Positions 55,153 through 64,000 of a stretch of DNA of 64,000 nt are shown in pieces. This stretch comes from Saprospiraceae bacterium (GTDB taxonomy: Bacteria; Bacteroidota; Bacteroidia; Chitinophagales; Saprospiraceae): positions 1 through 64,000 of the forward strand of contig JAIPBE010000008.1 of the NCBI GenBank assembly GCA_021738725.1. The letters run 5' to 3'. The position numbers were made by a program, and so were the translations under genes. Within the stretch, counting starts at the first letter, position 1; the number at the start of each line of letters is the position of its first letter. Below the pieces are notes generated by a model. It was not told the origin of the DNA and made no database searches. It saw nothing but the letters and a program-made list of their open reading frames with translations.

Positions 55153-57684
55153 ATGGCGAGTCCACCTGAACCCTCAATCATTCTGCCTGGATCTGTTGAA
55201 GAGGAAGATTGTGGATGTACAGAATTTATGCATGTCACACAATCTCAAACATGGACAACAGATGTGACAATTGATAAACACATCATTATAGATCCTGGGG
55301 CTGTGTTGACGATTGGAAATGCTACAATTACTTTTTTAAAGAACTGTAAAGTATTGGTGCCAAGAAATGCCCGGTTGAATATTTATGGTGGTGTTCTTGT
55401 AGGGTCTAACCAGTGTCTGCCTGCCGGTGATGAACCTAAGCCCTGGGGCGGAATTCAGGTGTGGGGAACACAGGATCAACCACATCCCACCTATGCAGCA
55501 GTTGCAGGTACAGGAAATGCTGCGTATCTCAATTCGAATCATGGTATTGTCCATTTTACATGGGGGACAATTAAACATGTTAATGACGTCTTTGCAGGTG
55601 CAGGAGCAATCGCTGCAGGACCATCATATCCATTTGATCAATTTTTACCATCCTCAGGTTCTTCTACATGGATCAACCATTTTGGTGGGATTGTTATAAC
55701 GTATGGTGGCATTTTCGAAGAATGCAGAAAGGGGGTTGAACTACAAGCTTATCCTGCCCCAGGACAAACGAATGCTTCAATCTGTCGGTTTACAGATTCC
55801 TATTGGACATCATGTGGAGAAGGAATAATTAATGCAGGTGCTCAAGGTGTATCGGTCTATGCTTGTACATTCGAACAGGATAATCCTGGGGCCACAACAC
55901 GCGGAATAGTTGATTTGAATGCCCGAATGCAAATCGGAGGAAGTTTGTTTAAAAAACTTGGTCATGGTGTAGATGTCCTTTCGCCCACCAGCCTCAATAT
56001 GCAGGTCAAGATCGGCGACCTGACGCACAGCAGCCAGGGCAATCTTTTTGAAACGTGCCAACTGGGAGTTTGGGCCCAGGGCACAGATCAATTGGAAATC
56101 GGGAACAACTACTTTACCAATCCAACCAATATTTCTGGGTATGCAGGCGTCTGGCTGGATGGCCCCAATTCGTACTCCATTGCCAACAATGAGTTTTCAG
56201 ACCTCTGGGAAGGGATTTTAATGTCTAATACCCAACAACCATTTGCTTCTGCTGATCTTTCCTGCAACCTGTATGAGGATACAGAGTTTTCCCTCTTCAG
56301 TTTCGGAAATAATGCCAACCTGGATTTCCAGAGTGAAGATTTCGATGACTCCGGGGAGGATCTGCGGTATGAAGGGAATTCGGTAACAACAGGAGTGATT
56401 CCACATCAGGGATATGGTGGAAATGCCGTGTACAACTATTTTTCGCCCCAGATTCCGTTGGCCAATTTTGTCAGCATGGGGAATACCACCACCTTTAACT
56501 ATTATCACCCAAGTGGTTCTGTTCCCGCTGAATTGATCCCCCATTGTGCCATCAATGATGGCTGCACAACTACCACGTCCAATCATTATAATCTTGATGG
56601 GTCATATGTTGAGTTCAGTTGTCCACACGAGCCTAATGAACAACTCCTCTGCGAGACTGGAGGATGTTTGGATACCCTTCGGATGCAGTTGGATTCCCTG
56701 AGTGCTTTGATTGACGGAGGAGATACAGACGGGTTACTGGGTCTGATCAGTTCCAGTCCGGGTTCTTCGTCCACAGTGACCGCTCTATTGGGAGCCAGTC
56801 CCTATCTCAGTGATGACGTGTTGATCGCGGTCATCGAGGCTGCGGGTATGGCAGAAGCCGACAAGCGGACCATCCTCGTGGCCAACGCCCTGCTTCAAAA
56901 GAAGGTGGTGGAAGCTGCTATCGAAGAGGAGTTGAGTGAAGCCACCCTGGTGGCGATTGATACTGTATCTTCCGCATCAGGCCGGAGTCTGTTGGAGCAG
57001 GAAATCAGGAAGGTCAGTCAGGCGTATTGGGCCGGGTTGCGATCGATGATCCTGGCCAACGGAGTGGATTCAGCCGGATATGCAACTTCTGTGACGTTGG
57101 TCGCTGACCAGGACCATCCTGAAGCGGAGCGACAGTTGTATGAATGGCAGGTCGATCTGGGTAAATGGACGGATGCGCAATCCACTCTGGACAGTTTGCC
57201 AGCCGGGTGGCAAGCCTGGAAGGATTTGCAACAGCTACATCTGGACAAGCTGCAATCCTTTGGAGATACTCTGACACTGGCCCAGGAATCGTTGTTGGAC
57301 AGTATAGCTCTGGAACACTCCGCCAATGGCTCAGTGGCACGCAGTCTTTTGGCTTTGTGGCAATCAGAAATGTTTTACCCGTTTGCCCCTCAATCCTTGC
57401 CGTCTGAAAAGACCATTCGCCCCATCACGGGTGGCTTGACCAATGCCGGCCTGAATGTGTATCCCAATCCGGGAAATGGAGAGTTCATCCTGACCACCCA
57501 TTCAATCAACGGTGATCCTGGTGGATCCATCACCGTTCTTGATCTGGGAGGAACACCAGTCTGGCAGCAGGCAGGCCTTCAGCCAAAGCAGGTGTTGGAT
57601 TTACAAACCCTGCCATCCGGGATGTATTTTGTTCGCATTCTCTCCCGGGATGAGCAGGCAACTCTGAAACTGGTCATCAAGTAA
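55153..57684 (+). CDS. T9SS type A cargo with right-handed beta-helix domain; true start probably ATG 55064
   Basis: An 843-residue frame. Residues 30-430 are a parallel beta-helix with repeated short strands (AVLTIGNATITFLKNCKVLV, GNYFTNPTNISGYAGVWLDG and similar turns), a fold of surface polysaccharide-active or adhesive proteins. A helical region follows at about 490-740, and residues 750-843 are a type A sorting domain (NVYPNPGNGEFILT, then SGMYFVRILSRDEQ). As written it has no signal peptide, which a T9SS cargo needs; the missing signal peptide lies upstream at 55064-55150, out of frame because of the CT tract length. The first 900 bp are more AT-rich than the rest. Confidence 0.8.
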   Translation: MASPPEPSIILPGSVEEEDCGCTEFMHVTQSQTWTTDVTIDKHIIIDPGAVLTIGNATITFLKNCKVLVPRNARLNIYGGVLVGSNQCLPAGDEPKPWGGIQVWGTQDQPHPTYAAVAGTGNAAYLNSNHGIVHFTWGTIKHVNDVFAGAGAIAAGPSYPFDQFLPSSGSSTWINHFGGIVITYGGIFEECRKGVELQAYPAPGQTNASICRFTDSYWTSCGEGIINAGAQGVSVYACTFEQDNPGATTRGIVDLNARMQIGGSLFKKLGHGVDVLSPTSLNMQVKIGDLTHSSQGNLFETCQLGVWAQGTDQLEIGNNYFTNPTNISGYAGVWLDGPNSYSIANNEFSDLWEGILMSNTQQPFASADLSCNLYEDTEFSLFSFGNNANLDFQSEDFDDSGEDLRYEGNSVTTGVIPHQGYGGNAVYNYFSPQIPLANFVSMGNTTTFNYYHPSGSVPAELIPHCAINDGCTTTTSNHYNLDGSYVEFSCPHEPNEQLLCETGGCLDTLRMQLDSLSALIDGGDTDGLLGLISSSPGSSSTVTALLGASPYLSDDVLIAVIEAAGMAEADKRTILVANALLQKKVVEAAIEEELSEATLVAIDTVSSASGRSLLEQEIRKVSQAYWAGLRSMILANGVDSAGYATSVTLVADQDHPEAERQLYEWQVDLGKWTDAQSTLDSLPAGWQAWKDLQQLHLDKLQSFGDTLTLAQESLLDSIALEHSANGSVARSLLALWQSEMFYPFAPQSLPSEKTIRPITGGLTNAGLNVYPNPGNGEFILTTHSINGDPGGSITVLDLGGTPVWQQAGLQPKQVLDLQTLPSGMYFVRILSRDEQATLKLVIK

Positions 57685-57694
57685 ACCTTCTTTC

Positions 57695-57725
57695 GGGCTG
57701 GCATCGTTCGGTGCCAGCCCTTTTT
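57695..57725 (+). terminator. Terminator after the beta-helix gene
   Basis: Stem gggctggc with gccagccc (57695-57702 and 57713-57720), T5 tail. An almost identical copy follows the next gene. Confidence 0.85.
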
Positions 57726-57741
57726 ACCAAAATCGGTACTC

Positions 57742-59277
57742 ATGCTTATTTCTGTCAGCAAGGTGTGGCATGCACTTGTTTTCATTTTATTTTTTACGAA
57801 TGGATTGCTAGCTCAAACGGGTAGCTGGGCCTATGATTATTCATTTTTTGATCAGGGTAGAATGATGGAGATATTGGATGGTAAAGTCCTGTTGAGTGGA
57901 TTTACATATAGCCAGAATCAGAAGAGCATTGGCATTCTTTACAATATGATCGTTGAGCCGAATACTGGAGAAGTCATTTTGGCAAAGGAAATAGAAGAAG
58001 ACTCTATTTTTTTACAAATAGATCGCGGAATTGAACATGTTTCCAATCGGTATTATTGTTCGGGAGGAATGAATAGTTATAAGGTAGAGGACACGAGCAT
58101 ATTTCAAATGATGATATCAGTATTTGATGATGACTTGAATTCGATTCGATTCCTCCCATTTCGTGATAGCACGTTGACAACTTTTAGCAGAGATTTGGCG
58201 ATACTAAATGATGATATTTATTTGTGGGGACAATCAGGAAAGGGATTTACACCTGAGTATTATATTCTGGTATGCATGGATACTATAGGTCAAGTGAAAT
58301 GGTATAAGCGATACAATGAGGATTTCCAGTTTCTTACTGCTGCTTATTTGGACACATCTCATGATGGGCAACTAGTAACAACATCCATGGGGCAACGTTA
58401 CCAGGAGAAAAAAACCATCGTGGTCCGGAAAATCGATACATTGGGAGTCACCATCTGGAAGCGGGATTTGGGATTGAGCAACTCAGATGACAATTCCTGT
58501 CTGGCGAGGATGGGTAGCGACAAGTATCTGGTGACCACATATAAAGACACTGTCTATAATAGTCCTAATGATGAAGTGATTTCCATTCCAAACTGGATCT
58601 TTGTGTTGAACGAAGACGGCCAAATTGTTCGTGACACGATATTGGATGCACCGGCCAGGAGGCGTTACAACAAGGCGATTTCGACTCAGGATGGTGGCGC
58701 CTTGCTGGTTGGATATTTCATCCTGCCCTTCAGCCAGGTGGCCATCATGACCAAATTTGATTCCTTGGGCCATGTCCAGTGGGATCGCTATTACCGGGAT
58801 AATGATTTCAGTCAAGTATCAGGAACAAATGATTATTACTTTGCCGGCGGTTTTTTCGATGCAGAGGTTTTACCAGATGGGCGAATTGCTGCTTGTGGAA
58901 TGGTGACAGATAGTTTTACCAATGGGGCAAACAATATCTGGCTTGTGGTTCTCGATAGTGTGGGTTGTTGGATGCCGGGATGTGCAGATGGCTTGCAGAA
59001 TACCATCATTACTCATGTCACGCAAGGTCAGGAACGATTGCCACTCACCATCTTTCCCAATCCGGGAAATGGCCTCGTGACCATTTCTTCCTCCTTAGAG
59101 GATACAGATCCAAATGGCATGATCGAAGTCTTTGATCAGCAAGGCAGGCTATCCTGGCAAGAAAAGGGCATTAAGCCCAGTCAAACCATTGACCTGACCA
59201 ATTTACACTCCGGCATGTACACGCTTAGATTGATGACTAAAACAGGTTTTGCAGTTGAAAAGATAATAATCGAATAA
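57742..59277 (+). CDS. T9SS type A cargo, tandem paralogue 1
   Basis: A 511-residue secreted protein with signal peptide MLISVSKVWHALVFILFFTN and cleavage near LLAQ. The body looks like a beta propeller: repeats of the type GQVKWYKRY, GVTIWKRDLG, GALLVGYFILPF, GHVQWDRYY. A conserved DSVGCWMPGC segment comes before the sorting domain (IFPNPGNGLVTISSSL, then SGMYTLRLMTKTGFAVEKII). No enzyme motif is visible. Upstream it has only 16 bp after a terminator, so it needs its own promoter. Its neighbour is a paralogue of exactly the same length. Confidence 0.8.
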   Translation: MLISVSKVWHALVFILFFTNGLLAQTGSWAYDYSFFDQGRMMEILDGKVLLSGFTYSQNQKSIGILYNMIVEPNTGEVILAKEIEEDSIFLQIDRGIEHVSNRYYCSGGMNSYKVEDTSIFQMMISVFDDDLNSIRFLPFRDSTLTTFSRDLAILNDDIYLWGQSGKGFTPEYYILVCMDTIGQVKWYKRYNEDFQFLTAAYLDTSHDGQLVTTSMGQRYQEKKTIVVRKIDTLGVTIWKRDLGLSNSDDNSCLARMGSDKYLVTTYKDTVYNSPNDEVISIPNWIFVLNEDGQIVRDTILDAPARRRYNKAISTQDGGALLVGYFILPFSQVAIMTKFDSLGHVQWDRYYRDNDFSQVSGTNDYYFAGGFFDAEVLPDGRIAACGMVTDSFTNGANNIWLVVLDSVGCWMPGCADGLQNTIITHVTQGQERLPLTIFPNPGNGLVTISSSLEDTDPNGMIEVFDQQGRLSWQEKGIKPSQTIDLTNLHSGMYTLRLMTKTGFAVEKIIIE

Positions 59278-59287
59278 TCAATCTTTC

Positions 59288-59318
59288 GGGCTGGCATCGT
59301 TCGGTGCCAGCCCTTTTC
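59288..59318 (+). terminator. Terminator between the tandem paralogues
   Basis: Same stem (gggctggc/gccagccc) and surrounding sequence as the one at 57695-57725, so the terminator was duplicated together with the gene. Confidence 0.85.
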
Positions 59319-59336
59319 ATTATAATCTGTACTCTC

Positions 59337-60872
59337 ATGCTTATTTCTGTCAGCAAGGTGCGGCATGCACTTGTTTTCATGTTATTTTTTACGAATGGCG
59401 TGATAGCCCAAACAGGCAGTTGGGCCTATGATCATACCTATTTTGACAGAGGGATGATGATGGAGATGCAAGGAACTGATATCCTGATCAATGCCCAAAC
59501 ATACAGTATAGAACAGCCTGGTATTTTGATCATTTACAATTTGTTGATCAACCCGGATGATGGAAGTACATCACTAATAAAAGGCATTGAGATTGACTCT
59601 CATTTTTTACAAATAGATCGGGGCCTAGAGTATAGTGATAGTAAATATTACAATTCTGGAGGTATTAATAGTTATAAAACAGCGGATTCGAGTATTTTCA
59701 AAATGATGATTGCTGTTTTTGACGAGAATCTCGATACCGTTCGAATGATCTTATTTCGTGACAGTACATTAACCTCTTTTGGAAGGGATTTGGTTGTGAA
59801 TGACGATAAACTGTATTTATGGGGTAATTCTGGCGTCGGGTTTTCAACTTTATTCAATGTCATGGTATGTATGGATACAACAGGACAGGTTTTGTGGTAC
59901 AAACGTTACAAAGATGATTATCAATTTTTAAATTCCGCATTCATAGAGGAATCCCATGATAGCCAATTAATCACTACTTCCATGGGGTGGCGTTACCAGG
60001 AGAATAAAACCATTGTGGTTCGAAAAATAGATACATTGGGAGCCACCATCTGGAAGAGGGATTTAGGTTTAAGCAACTCTGATGACAACTCTTGTTTGGC
60101 CAGGTTGGGTAGCGACAAGTATCTGGTGACAACATATAAAGACACTGTCTATAATAATCCCAATGACGAAGTGGTTTCCATTCCAAACTGGATTTTTGTA
60201 TTGGATGAAGATGGACAGATTGTTCGTGACACGATATTGGATGCACCTGCCAGGAGGCGTTACAACAAGGCGGTTTCGACTCAGGATGGTGGAGCCTTAC
60301 TGGTTGGATATTTCATTCTGCCGTTCAGCCAGGTGGCCGTCATGACCAAATTTGATTCCTTGGGTCATGTACAGTGGGATCGCTATTACCGGGATAATGA
60401 TTTTAGTCAAATTGTGGGAACTAATGAATATTACTTTGCCGGCGGGTTTTTTGATGCAGAAGTATTGCAGGATGGACGAATTGCTGCTTGTGGAATGGTA
60501 ACAGACAGTTTTACCAGTGGTGCCAATAATATCTGGCTCGTAGTCCTCGACAGTGTGGGTTGCTGGATGCCGGGTTGTGAGGATGGTTTGCAGAATACCA
60601 TCATTACCCATATTACACAAGGTCAAGAACGTTTACCACTTCAGTTATCACCGAATCCCAGCAGCGGAATAGTCAAGATCACCTCGTCCCTTAAGTATCA
60701 GGATCCAACGGGAACAATTGAGGTTTTTGATTTCAGTGGTCACCTTATTTACCATCAAAAGGGTGTTGAGCCAGTGCAAACGCTAAATCTAAGTCACCTA
60801 CCCGCTGGCATGTACATCCTACGTTTGATGACTAAAACAGGGTATGCTGTTGAGCGATTGGTGCTTAAGTGA
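59337..60872 (+). CDS. T9SS type A cargo, tandem paralogue 2
   Basis: A 511-residue protein, the same length as paralogue 1, with the same signal peptide (MLISVSKVRHALVFMLFFTN) and the same fold signs. From residue about 215 (TIVVRKIDTLGATIWKRDLG) to the DSVGCWMPGC segment it is nearly identical to paralogue 1, whereas residues 30-200 differ at about half the positions. The sorting domain is moderately diverged (LSPNPSSGIVKITSSL). ATG 59337 matches the paralogue start; an in-frame ATG at 59304 lies in the terminator. Confidence 0.8.
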   Translation: MLISVSKVRHALVFMLFFTNGVIAQTGSWAYDHTYFDRGMMMEMQGTDILINAQTYSIEQPGILIIYNLLINPDDGSTSLIKGIEIDSHFLQIDRGLEYSDSKYYNSGGINSYKTADSSIFKMMIAVFDENLDTVRMILFRDSTLTSFGRDLVVNDDKLYLWGNSGVGFSTLFNVMVCMDTTGQVLWYKRYKDDYQFLNSAFIEESHDSQLITTSMGWRYQENKTIVVRKIDTLGATIWKRDLGLSNSDDNSCLARLGSDKYLVTTYKDTVYNNPNDEVVSIPNWIFVLDEDGQIVRDTILDAPARRRYNKAVSTQDGGALLVGYFILPFSQVAVMTKFDSLGHVQWDRYYRDNDFSQIVGTNEYYFAGGFFDAEVLQDGRIAACGMVTDSFTSGANNIWLVVLDSVGCWMPGCEDGLQNTIITHITQGQERLPLQLSPNPSSGIVKITSSLKYQDPTGTIEVFDFSGHLIYHQKGVEPVQTLNLSHLPAGMYILRLMTKTGYAVERLVLK

Positions 60873-60894
60873 TGAGCTCAATATATTTGAAATA

Positions 60895-60927
60895 AAAACG
60901 GCCCCTCAGAAAGGAGCCGTTCTTATT
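60895..60927 (-). terminator. Terminator of clpX
   Basis: On the minus strand aacggctcct, loop ttctg, aggggccgtt with a G-T wobble, then TTTTA. The stem works best for the clpX transcript. Confidence 0.7.
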
Positions 60928-60943
60928 TATTTGAATGGAAGGA

Positions 60944-62188
60944 CTACGCAGCCTTCAAAAAACTGATCTTGGACTTGGCCAGTTTCTTCTCGGCATATTC
61001 CTTGGTGATCTCAAAGGTTTTGACATTTTTCTGCGAGGGCAGATCAAACATGGCATCCGTCATCACCGCCTCAAGAATGGAGCGAAGACCCCTGGCCCCC
61101 AATTTGTAGTTGATGGCCAGTTCAGCTATATAATCCAATGCATCATCTTCGAAGGTCAATGCGACATCTTCCAGTTCCATCAGTCGCTGATACTGTTTGA
61201 TGACCGCATTCTTGGGCTCGATCAGAATCCGCTTGAGGGCAACCTTGTCCAGCGGCTCCAACCAGGTTAGGACGGGCATCCGGCCGATCAGTTCTGGGAT
61301 CAGACCAAAGCTCTTCATGTCCTGGTGGTTAATATATCGCAGCAACTGTTCCTGCTCGATCGGACCTTCCGAGTCGTCATTTTTGTAGCCGATCACATGC
61401 GTGTTGATCCGACGGGCGATATGCTTGTCGATCCCGTCAAATGCGCCACCACAGATGAAGAGAATGTTTTGCGTATTTACCGTAATCATCTTTTGCTCCG
61501 GGTGCTTGCGTCCGCCATACGGAGGAACATTCACCGTCGTGCCTTCCAGCATTTTCAACAATGCCTGTTGCACGCCTTCACCGGACACATCCCTGGTGAT
61601 GGATGGATTGTCGCTCTTGCGGGCGATCTTATCGATCTCATCAATGTAGATGATCCCCTTCTCCGCCTGGACTACATTGTAATCACAGACCTGCAAAAGA
61701 CGACTGAGAATACTTTCCACATCCTCACCCACATATCCGGCTTCTGTGAACACGGTGGCATCTACGATAGAAAAAGGAACTTTCAGGAATTTGGCGATCG
61801 ATTTGGCCATCAGTGTCTTGCCTGTACCTGTCGATCCGACAAAAAGGATGTTTGATTTTTCAATCTCTACCTCATCCTTTCCCGTCTCTGCATTCAACCG
61901 CTTGTAGTGGTTGTACACCGCAACAGAAAGCACTTTCTTCGCCTCGTCCTGACCGATCACATAGGTATCGAGATGATCCTTGATCGTCCGGGGGGTGAGG
62001 CTTTTCAGATTGATGCCATCCTTGCCACCGCCCTTCTTCTTTCCAGTGACCTCGGTCTTGACGATATCGTAAGCCTGTTCAGTGCAAGCCTCACAGATAT
62101 GTGCATCGATACCCGCGATCAACATCTGGGTCTCTTCCCGCGATCGCCCACAGAAAGAACATTGCGGGGCGTTTTTTTCCTTTTTCAT
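60944..62188 (-). CDS. clpX: ATP-dependent Clp protease ATP-binding subunit ClpX
   Basis: The AAA+ unfoldase that feeds ClpP. The 414-residue protein starts with the zinc-binding domain (CSFC near residue 10 and CEAC near 33), then Walker [12 protein letters not shown], the pore loop GYVGEDVES, Walker [12 protein letters not shown] and sensor region ELIGRMPVL. Length is normal. It is the last gene of a tig-clpP-clpX unit, 28 bp after clpP. Confidence 0.97.
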   Translation of the reverse strand: MKKEKNAPQCSFCGRSREETQMLIAGIDAHICEACTEQAYDIVKTEVTGKKKGGGKDGINLKSLTPRTIKDHLDTYVIGQDEAKKVLSVAVYNHYKRLNAETGKDEVEIEKSNILFVGSTGTGKTLMAKSIAKFLKVPFSIVDATVFTEAGYVGEDVESILSRLLQVCDYNVVQAEKGIIYIDEIDKIARKSDNPSITRDVSGEGVQQALLKMLEGTTVNVPPYGGRKHPEQKMITVNTQNILFICGGAFDGIDKHIARRINTHVIGYKNDDSEGPIEQEQLLRYINHQDMKSFGLIPELIGRMPVLTWLEPLDKVALKRILIEPKNAVIKQYQRLMELEDVALTFEDDALDYIAELAINYKLGARGLRSILEAVMTDAMFDLPSQKNVKTFEITKEYAEKKLAKSKISFLKAA

Positions 62189-62216
62189 GAATGCTGTTCA
62201 GGGGGAGTGATGAGGA

Positions 62217-62930
62217 TTAGTCCTCTTTCTTCGATTTTTCTTTGCGCGGATTGTTCCGGGCCAGGACTTCATCCACCAGACCATAATCCTTAGCCTGGTC
62301 TGAGGTCATCCAGTTGTCGCGGTCGCAATCTTTTTCGATAGTCTTATAATCCTTTCCCGTATGATGAACGAGGATGTCATACAGTTGTTTTTGCAGATCC
62401 TTGATCAACTTGTAGGAGATCTCCATATCGGCCACCTGACCTTCCATGCCTCCCATGGGCTGGTGGATCATCACCCGGCTATGATACAGGCAGGAACGCT
62501 TGCCCTTGGTGCCAGCGGCCAGCAGGACAGCACCCATGGATGCCGCCATACCTGTACAGATTGTTCCGACATCAGGAGAGACATATTGCATGGTGTCATA
62601 TATTCCCAGACCGGCGATCACCGAACCACCGGGGCTGTTGATGAACATCTGAATGTCCCGCTTAGGATCTGTGGACTCCAGGAACAGCAATTGCGCCTGG
62701 ATCACATTCGCCACATAGTCATTAACACCTACGCCCATGAAGATGATGCGATCCATCATCAGACGGGAGAAGACATCCATACCGACAATATTCATCTGGC
62801 GCTCCTCGATGACCTGAGGGGTGAATCCATGAATATTGGGAACCGTGGTTTGCATGTATTTTTCTAGATGCATTTCCGACATACCGAGATGACGGGTCGC
62901 ATACTTCTTGAATTCATCCTTTGGGATCAT
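62217..62930 (-). CDS. clpP: ATP-dependent Clp protease proteolytic subunit
   Basis: The serine peptidase of the ClpXP machine. The 237-residue protein has the conserved INSPGGSV loop, the nucleophile in GMAASMGAVLL, the histidine in VMIHQPMGG and the late aspartate (CDRDNWMTS). The N-terminus is about 20-25 residues longer than usual, so a later start (for example ATG 62882) is possible. It sits between tig and clpX. Confidence 0.95.
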   Translation of the reverse strand: MIPKDEFKKYATRHLGMSEMHLEKYMQTTVPNIHGFTPQVIEERQMNIVGMDVFSRLMMDRIIFMGVGVNDYVANVIQAQLLFLESTDPKRDIQMFINSPGGSVIAGLGIYDTMQYVSPDVGTICTGMAASMGAVLLAAGTKGKRSCLYHSRVMIHQPMGGMEGQVADMEISYKLIKDLQKQLYDILVHHTGKDYKTIEKDCDRDNWMTSDQAKDYGLVDEVLARNNPRKEKSKKED

Positions 62931-62975
62931 GAGCTTCGTTTTCTAGATTAAACGTAAAAACTGAAAAAAGTTTGA

Positions 62976-64000
62976 TCAGGCTTCCGGAGTAAAATACGCA
63001 TTGATGGCCGTATAGGCATTTTCCATCCAAGGGCGAAACCCGTCCGGCTTGATCTTTTCTTCCTTGACTTTGACCGTGTCACGATAGACATCGACCACCT
63101 TGGACTGGACGATCTGGTCTGCCAGCTTCTGACGGGTTTCTTCATCCTGAAGTACCCGTTGAGACATTTGATCCAGCAACGCTTCGTCCTGCATCTGCCC
63201 GAAGTATTCGAGCAATTTTGTCCGATAATTGGCAACCAATTCTGCTTCGGTGACATGCAGTTTTTGGTCGCGGATCACCTTGTCCCGGATCAAACTCCAG
63301 CGGAGGTCTTCAAAAAAGAGATGGTATTGTTCACTTGTCCAATCCTTCTTTTCTTCCTGTTCCTTTTCTTGCTCGTTTGAGTCGACCCAACGACGCAAAA
63401 AGGACTCTGGCAACGGGATCCGGTTCGCAGTGAGAAGATCTACCCGCATCTGGTCCTGTATGTATTCCCGGATCTGCTGGTCGTATTGTTCACTGACTTT
63501 TTCTTTCAGGAAGGCGCGCATACCGGCTTCATCCTGGATCTGTCCAGGTCCAAATGCCTTCAGATAGAATTCTTCATTCATTTCCGCAGGCGTCACTCGG
63601 ATAATCTTATCGATCCGAGCCAGGAACTCATGACTCGTAGCCGGTCCGGTCTCCTCCAGATGGAGGATATACTTCCGAATATATGCCTCAGTGGCATCTT
63701 TTTCTGCCGTATAGGGGTCGAAGACAAAGGTGTCCTTGATATGCTTGCCCAGAATCTTCTTGCGGAGATCATCCGACATCCGATCGTTGATCAGAAAGTG
63801 GGTATGTGTATGTACTCCTCCTTCTTTTTTTGCCCCATTCTCCCATTCTTCGAGGTGCAATTCCACATGGTCCATTTCGCCCACAGGTTCACCTTCCATC
63901 TCCTGGCGTTCCCCGTGGCGACGCCGCAAGGCTTCGACTTGCTCATCGACTTCTGCTTCTGTGATTTCGACCGCAGGGACAACCAGCTTGGCATTCTCAT
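62976..64000 (-). CDS. tig: Trigger factor, partial (5' end outside the window)
   Basis: The frame runs to the edge of the window; the first visible residues ENAKLVVPAVEITEAEVDEQ are followed by ALRRRHGE, a typical trigger-factor turn before the PPIase-like domain. About 340 residues are visible, mostly the helical substrate-binding arms, ending KPWMEN-like (RPWMENAYTAINAYFTPEA). The ribosome-binding N-terminus lies beyond 64000. Trigger factor folds nascent chains and, as here, often precedes clpP and clpX. Confidence 0.85.
   Translation of the reverse strand, partial: ENAKLVVPAVEITEAEVDEQVEALRRRHGERQEMEGEPVGEMDHVELHLEEWENGAKKEGGVHTHTHFLINDRMSDDLRKKILGKHIKDTFVFDPYTAEKDATEAYIRKYILHLEETGPATSHEFLARIDKIIRVTPAEMNEEFYLKAFGPGQIQDEAGMRAFLKEKVSEQYDQQIREYIQDQMRVDLLTANRIPLPESFLRRWVDSNEQEKEQEEKKDWTSEQYHLFFEDLRWSLIRDKVIRDQKLHVTEAELVANYRTKLLEYFGQMQDEALLDQMSQRVLQDEETRQKLADQIVQSKVVDVYRDTVKVKEEKIKPDGFRPWMENAYTAINAYFTPEA

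Overview
This is a piece of a Bacteroidota chromosome, most likely from the class Saprospiria (Saprospiraceae-like). The evidence is a fused lpxC/fabZ gene, many secreted proteins with type IX secretion (T9SS) C-terminal sorting domains, a gliding-motility-type protein with SprB-like repeats, PorE-like and DUF2911/DUF3667/DUF983 proteins, and repeated matches to the Bacteroidota promoter element TAnnTTTG. The genus-level placement is inference.

Layout. 0-3.2 kb: tail of a T9SS cargo gene, then a lipid A operon (lpxC/fabZ, lpxA, an ABC ATPase). 3.2-8.6 kb: MerR regulator, DUF3667 membrane protein, M23 envelope peptidase, alaS. 8.6-14.9 kb (minus strand): M14 peptidase and a large HYR/dockerin/cohesin T9SS adhesin. 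15-18.6 kb: a tightly packed cluster of a small membrane protein, a Gfo/Idh/MocA oxidoreductase, a lipoprotein and a polyprenyl-phosphate sugar transferase, suggesting surface polysaccharide work. 18.6-19.4 kb: gene-free palindromic repeats. 19.4-26.4 kb: thiolase, recN, DUF2911 protein, nitroreductase, SDR, and an MlaE/MlaF lipid transporter pair. 26.4-28.4 kb: two tRNA-Leu genes embedded in an array of palindromic units that each contain a terminator and copies of the tRNA 3' end. 28.4-36.3 kb: giant SprB-type protein, hutI, a thioredoxin-SPOR protein, fabH, DUF983. 36.4-42.8 kb: efp-accB-accC-ABC exporter operon, a T9SS protein, a PLP enzyme. 42.9-51.4 kb: PorE-like protein with purN, a metallophosphoesterase gene broken by an amber codon, glyA, and an ECF sigma factor/anti-sigma-like/outer-membrane-protein operon. 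51.4-52.7 kb: a complex minisatellite region. 52.7-54.8 kb: GNAT-like protein, truA, DoxX-like protein. 55-60.9 kb: three T9SS cargo genes, the first with a CT microsatellite inside its signal-peptide region and the next two tandem paralogues. 60.9-64 kb: clpX, clpP, tig (partial).

The most interesting points are: (1) a (CT)15 tract encoding the hydrophobic core of a signal peptide in a T9SS beta-helix protein, in a length that puts the gene out of frame, so secretion may be phase-variable; (2) the tRNA-Leu-derived palindrome/terminator array; (3) the single-codon nonsense break of a secreted phosphoesterase; (4) tandem T9SS paralogues whose C-terminal parts are far more alike than their N-terminal parts. 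Housekeeping genes (lpxA, alaS, recN, efp, accBC, glyA, truA, purN, clpXP, tig) look intact.
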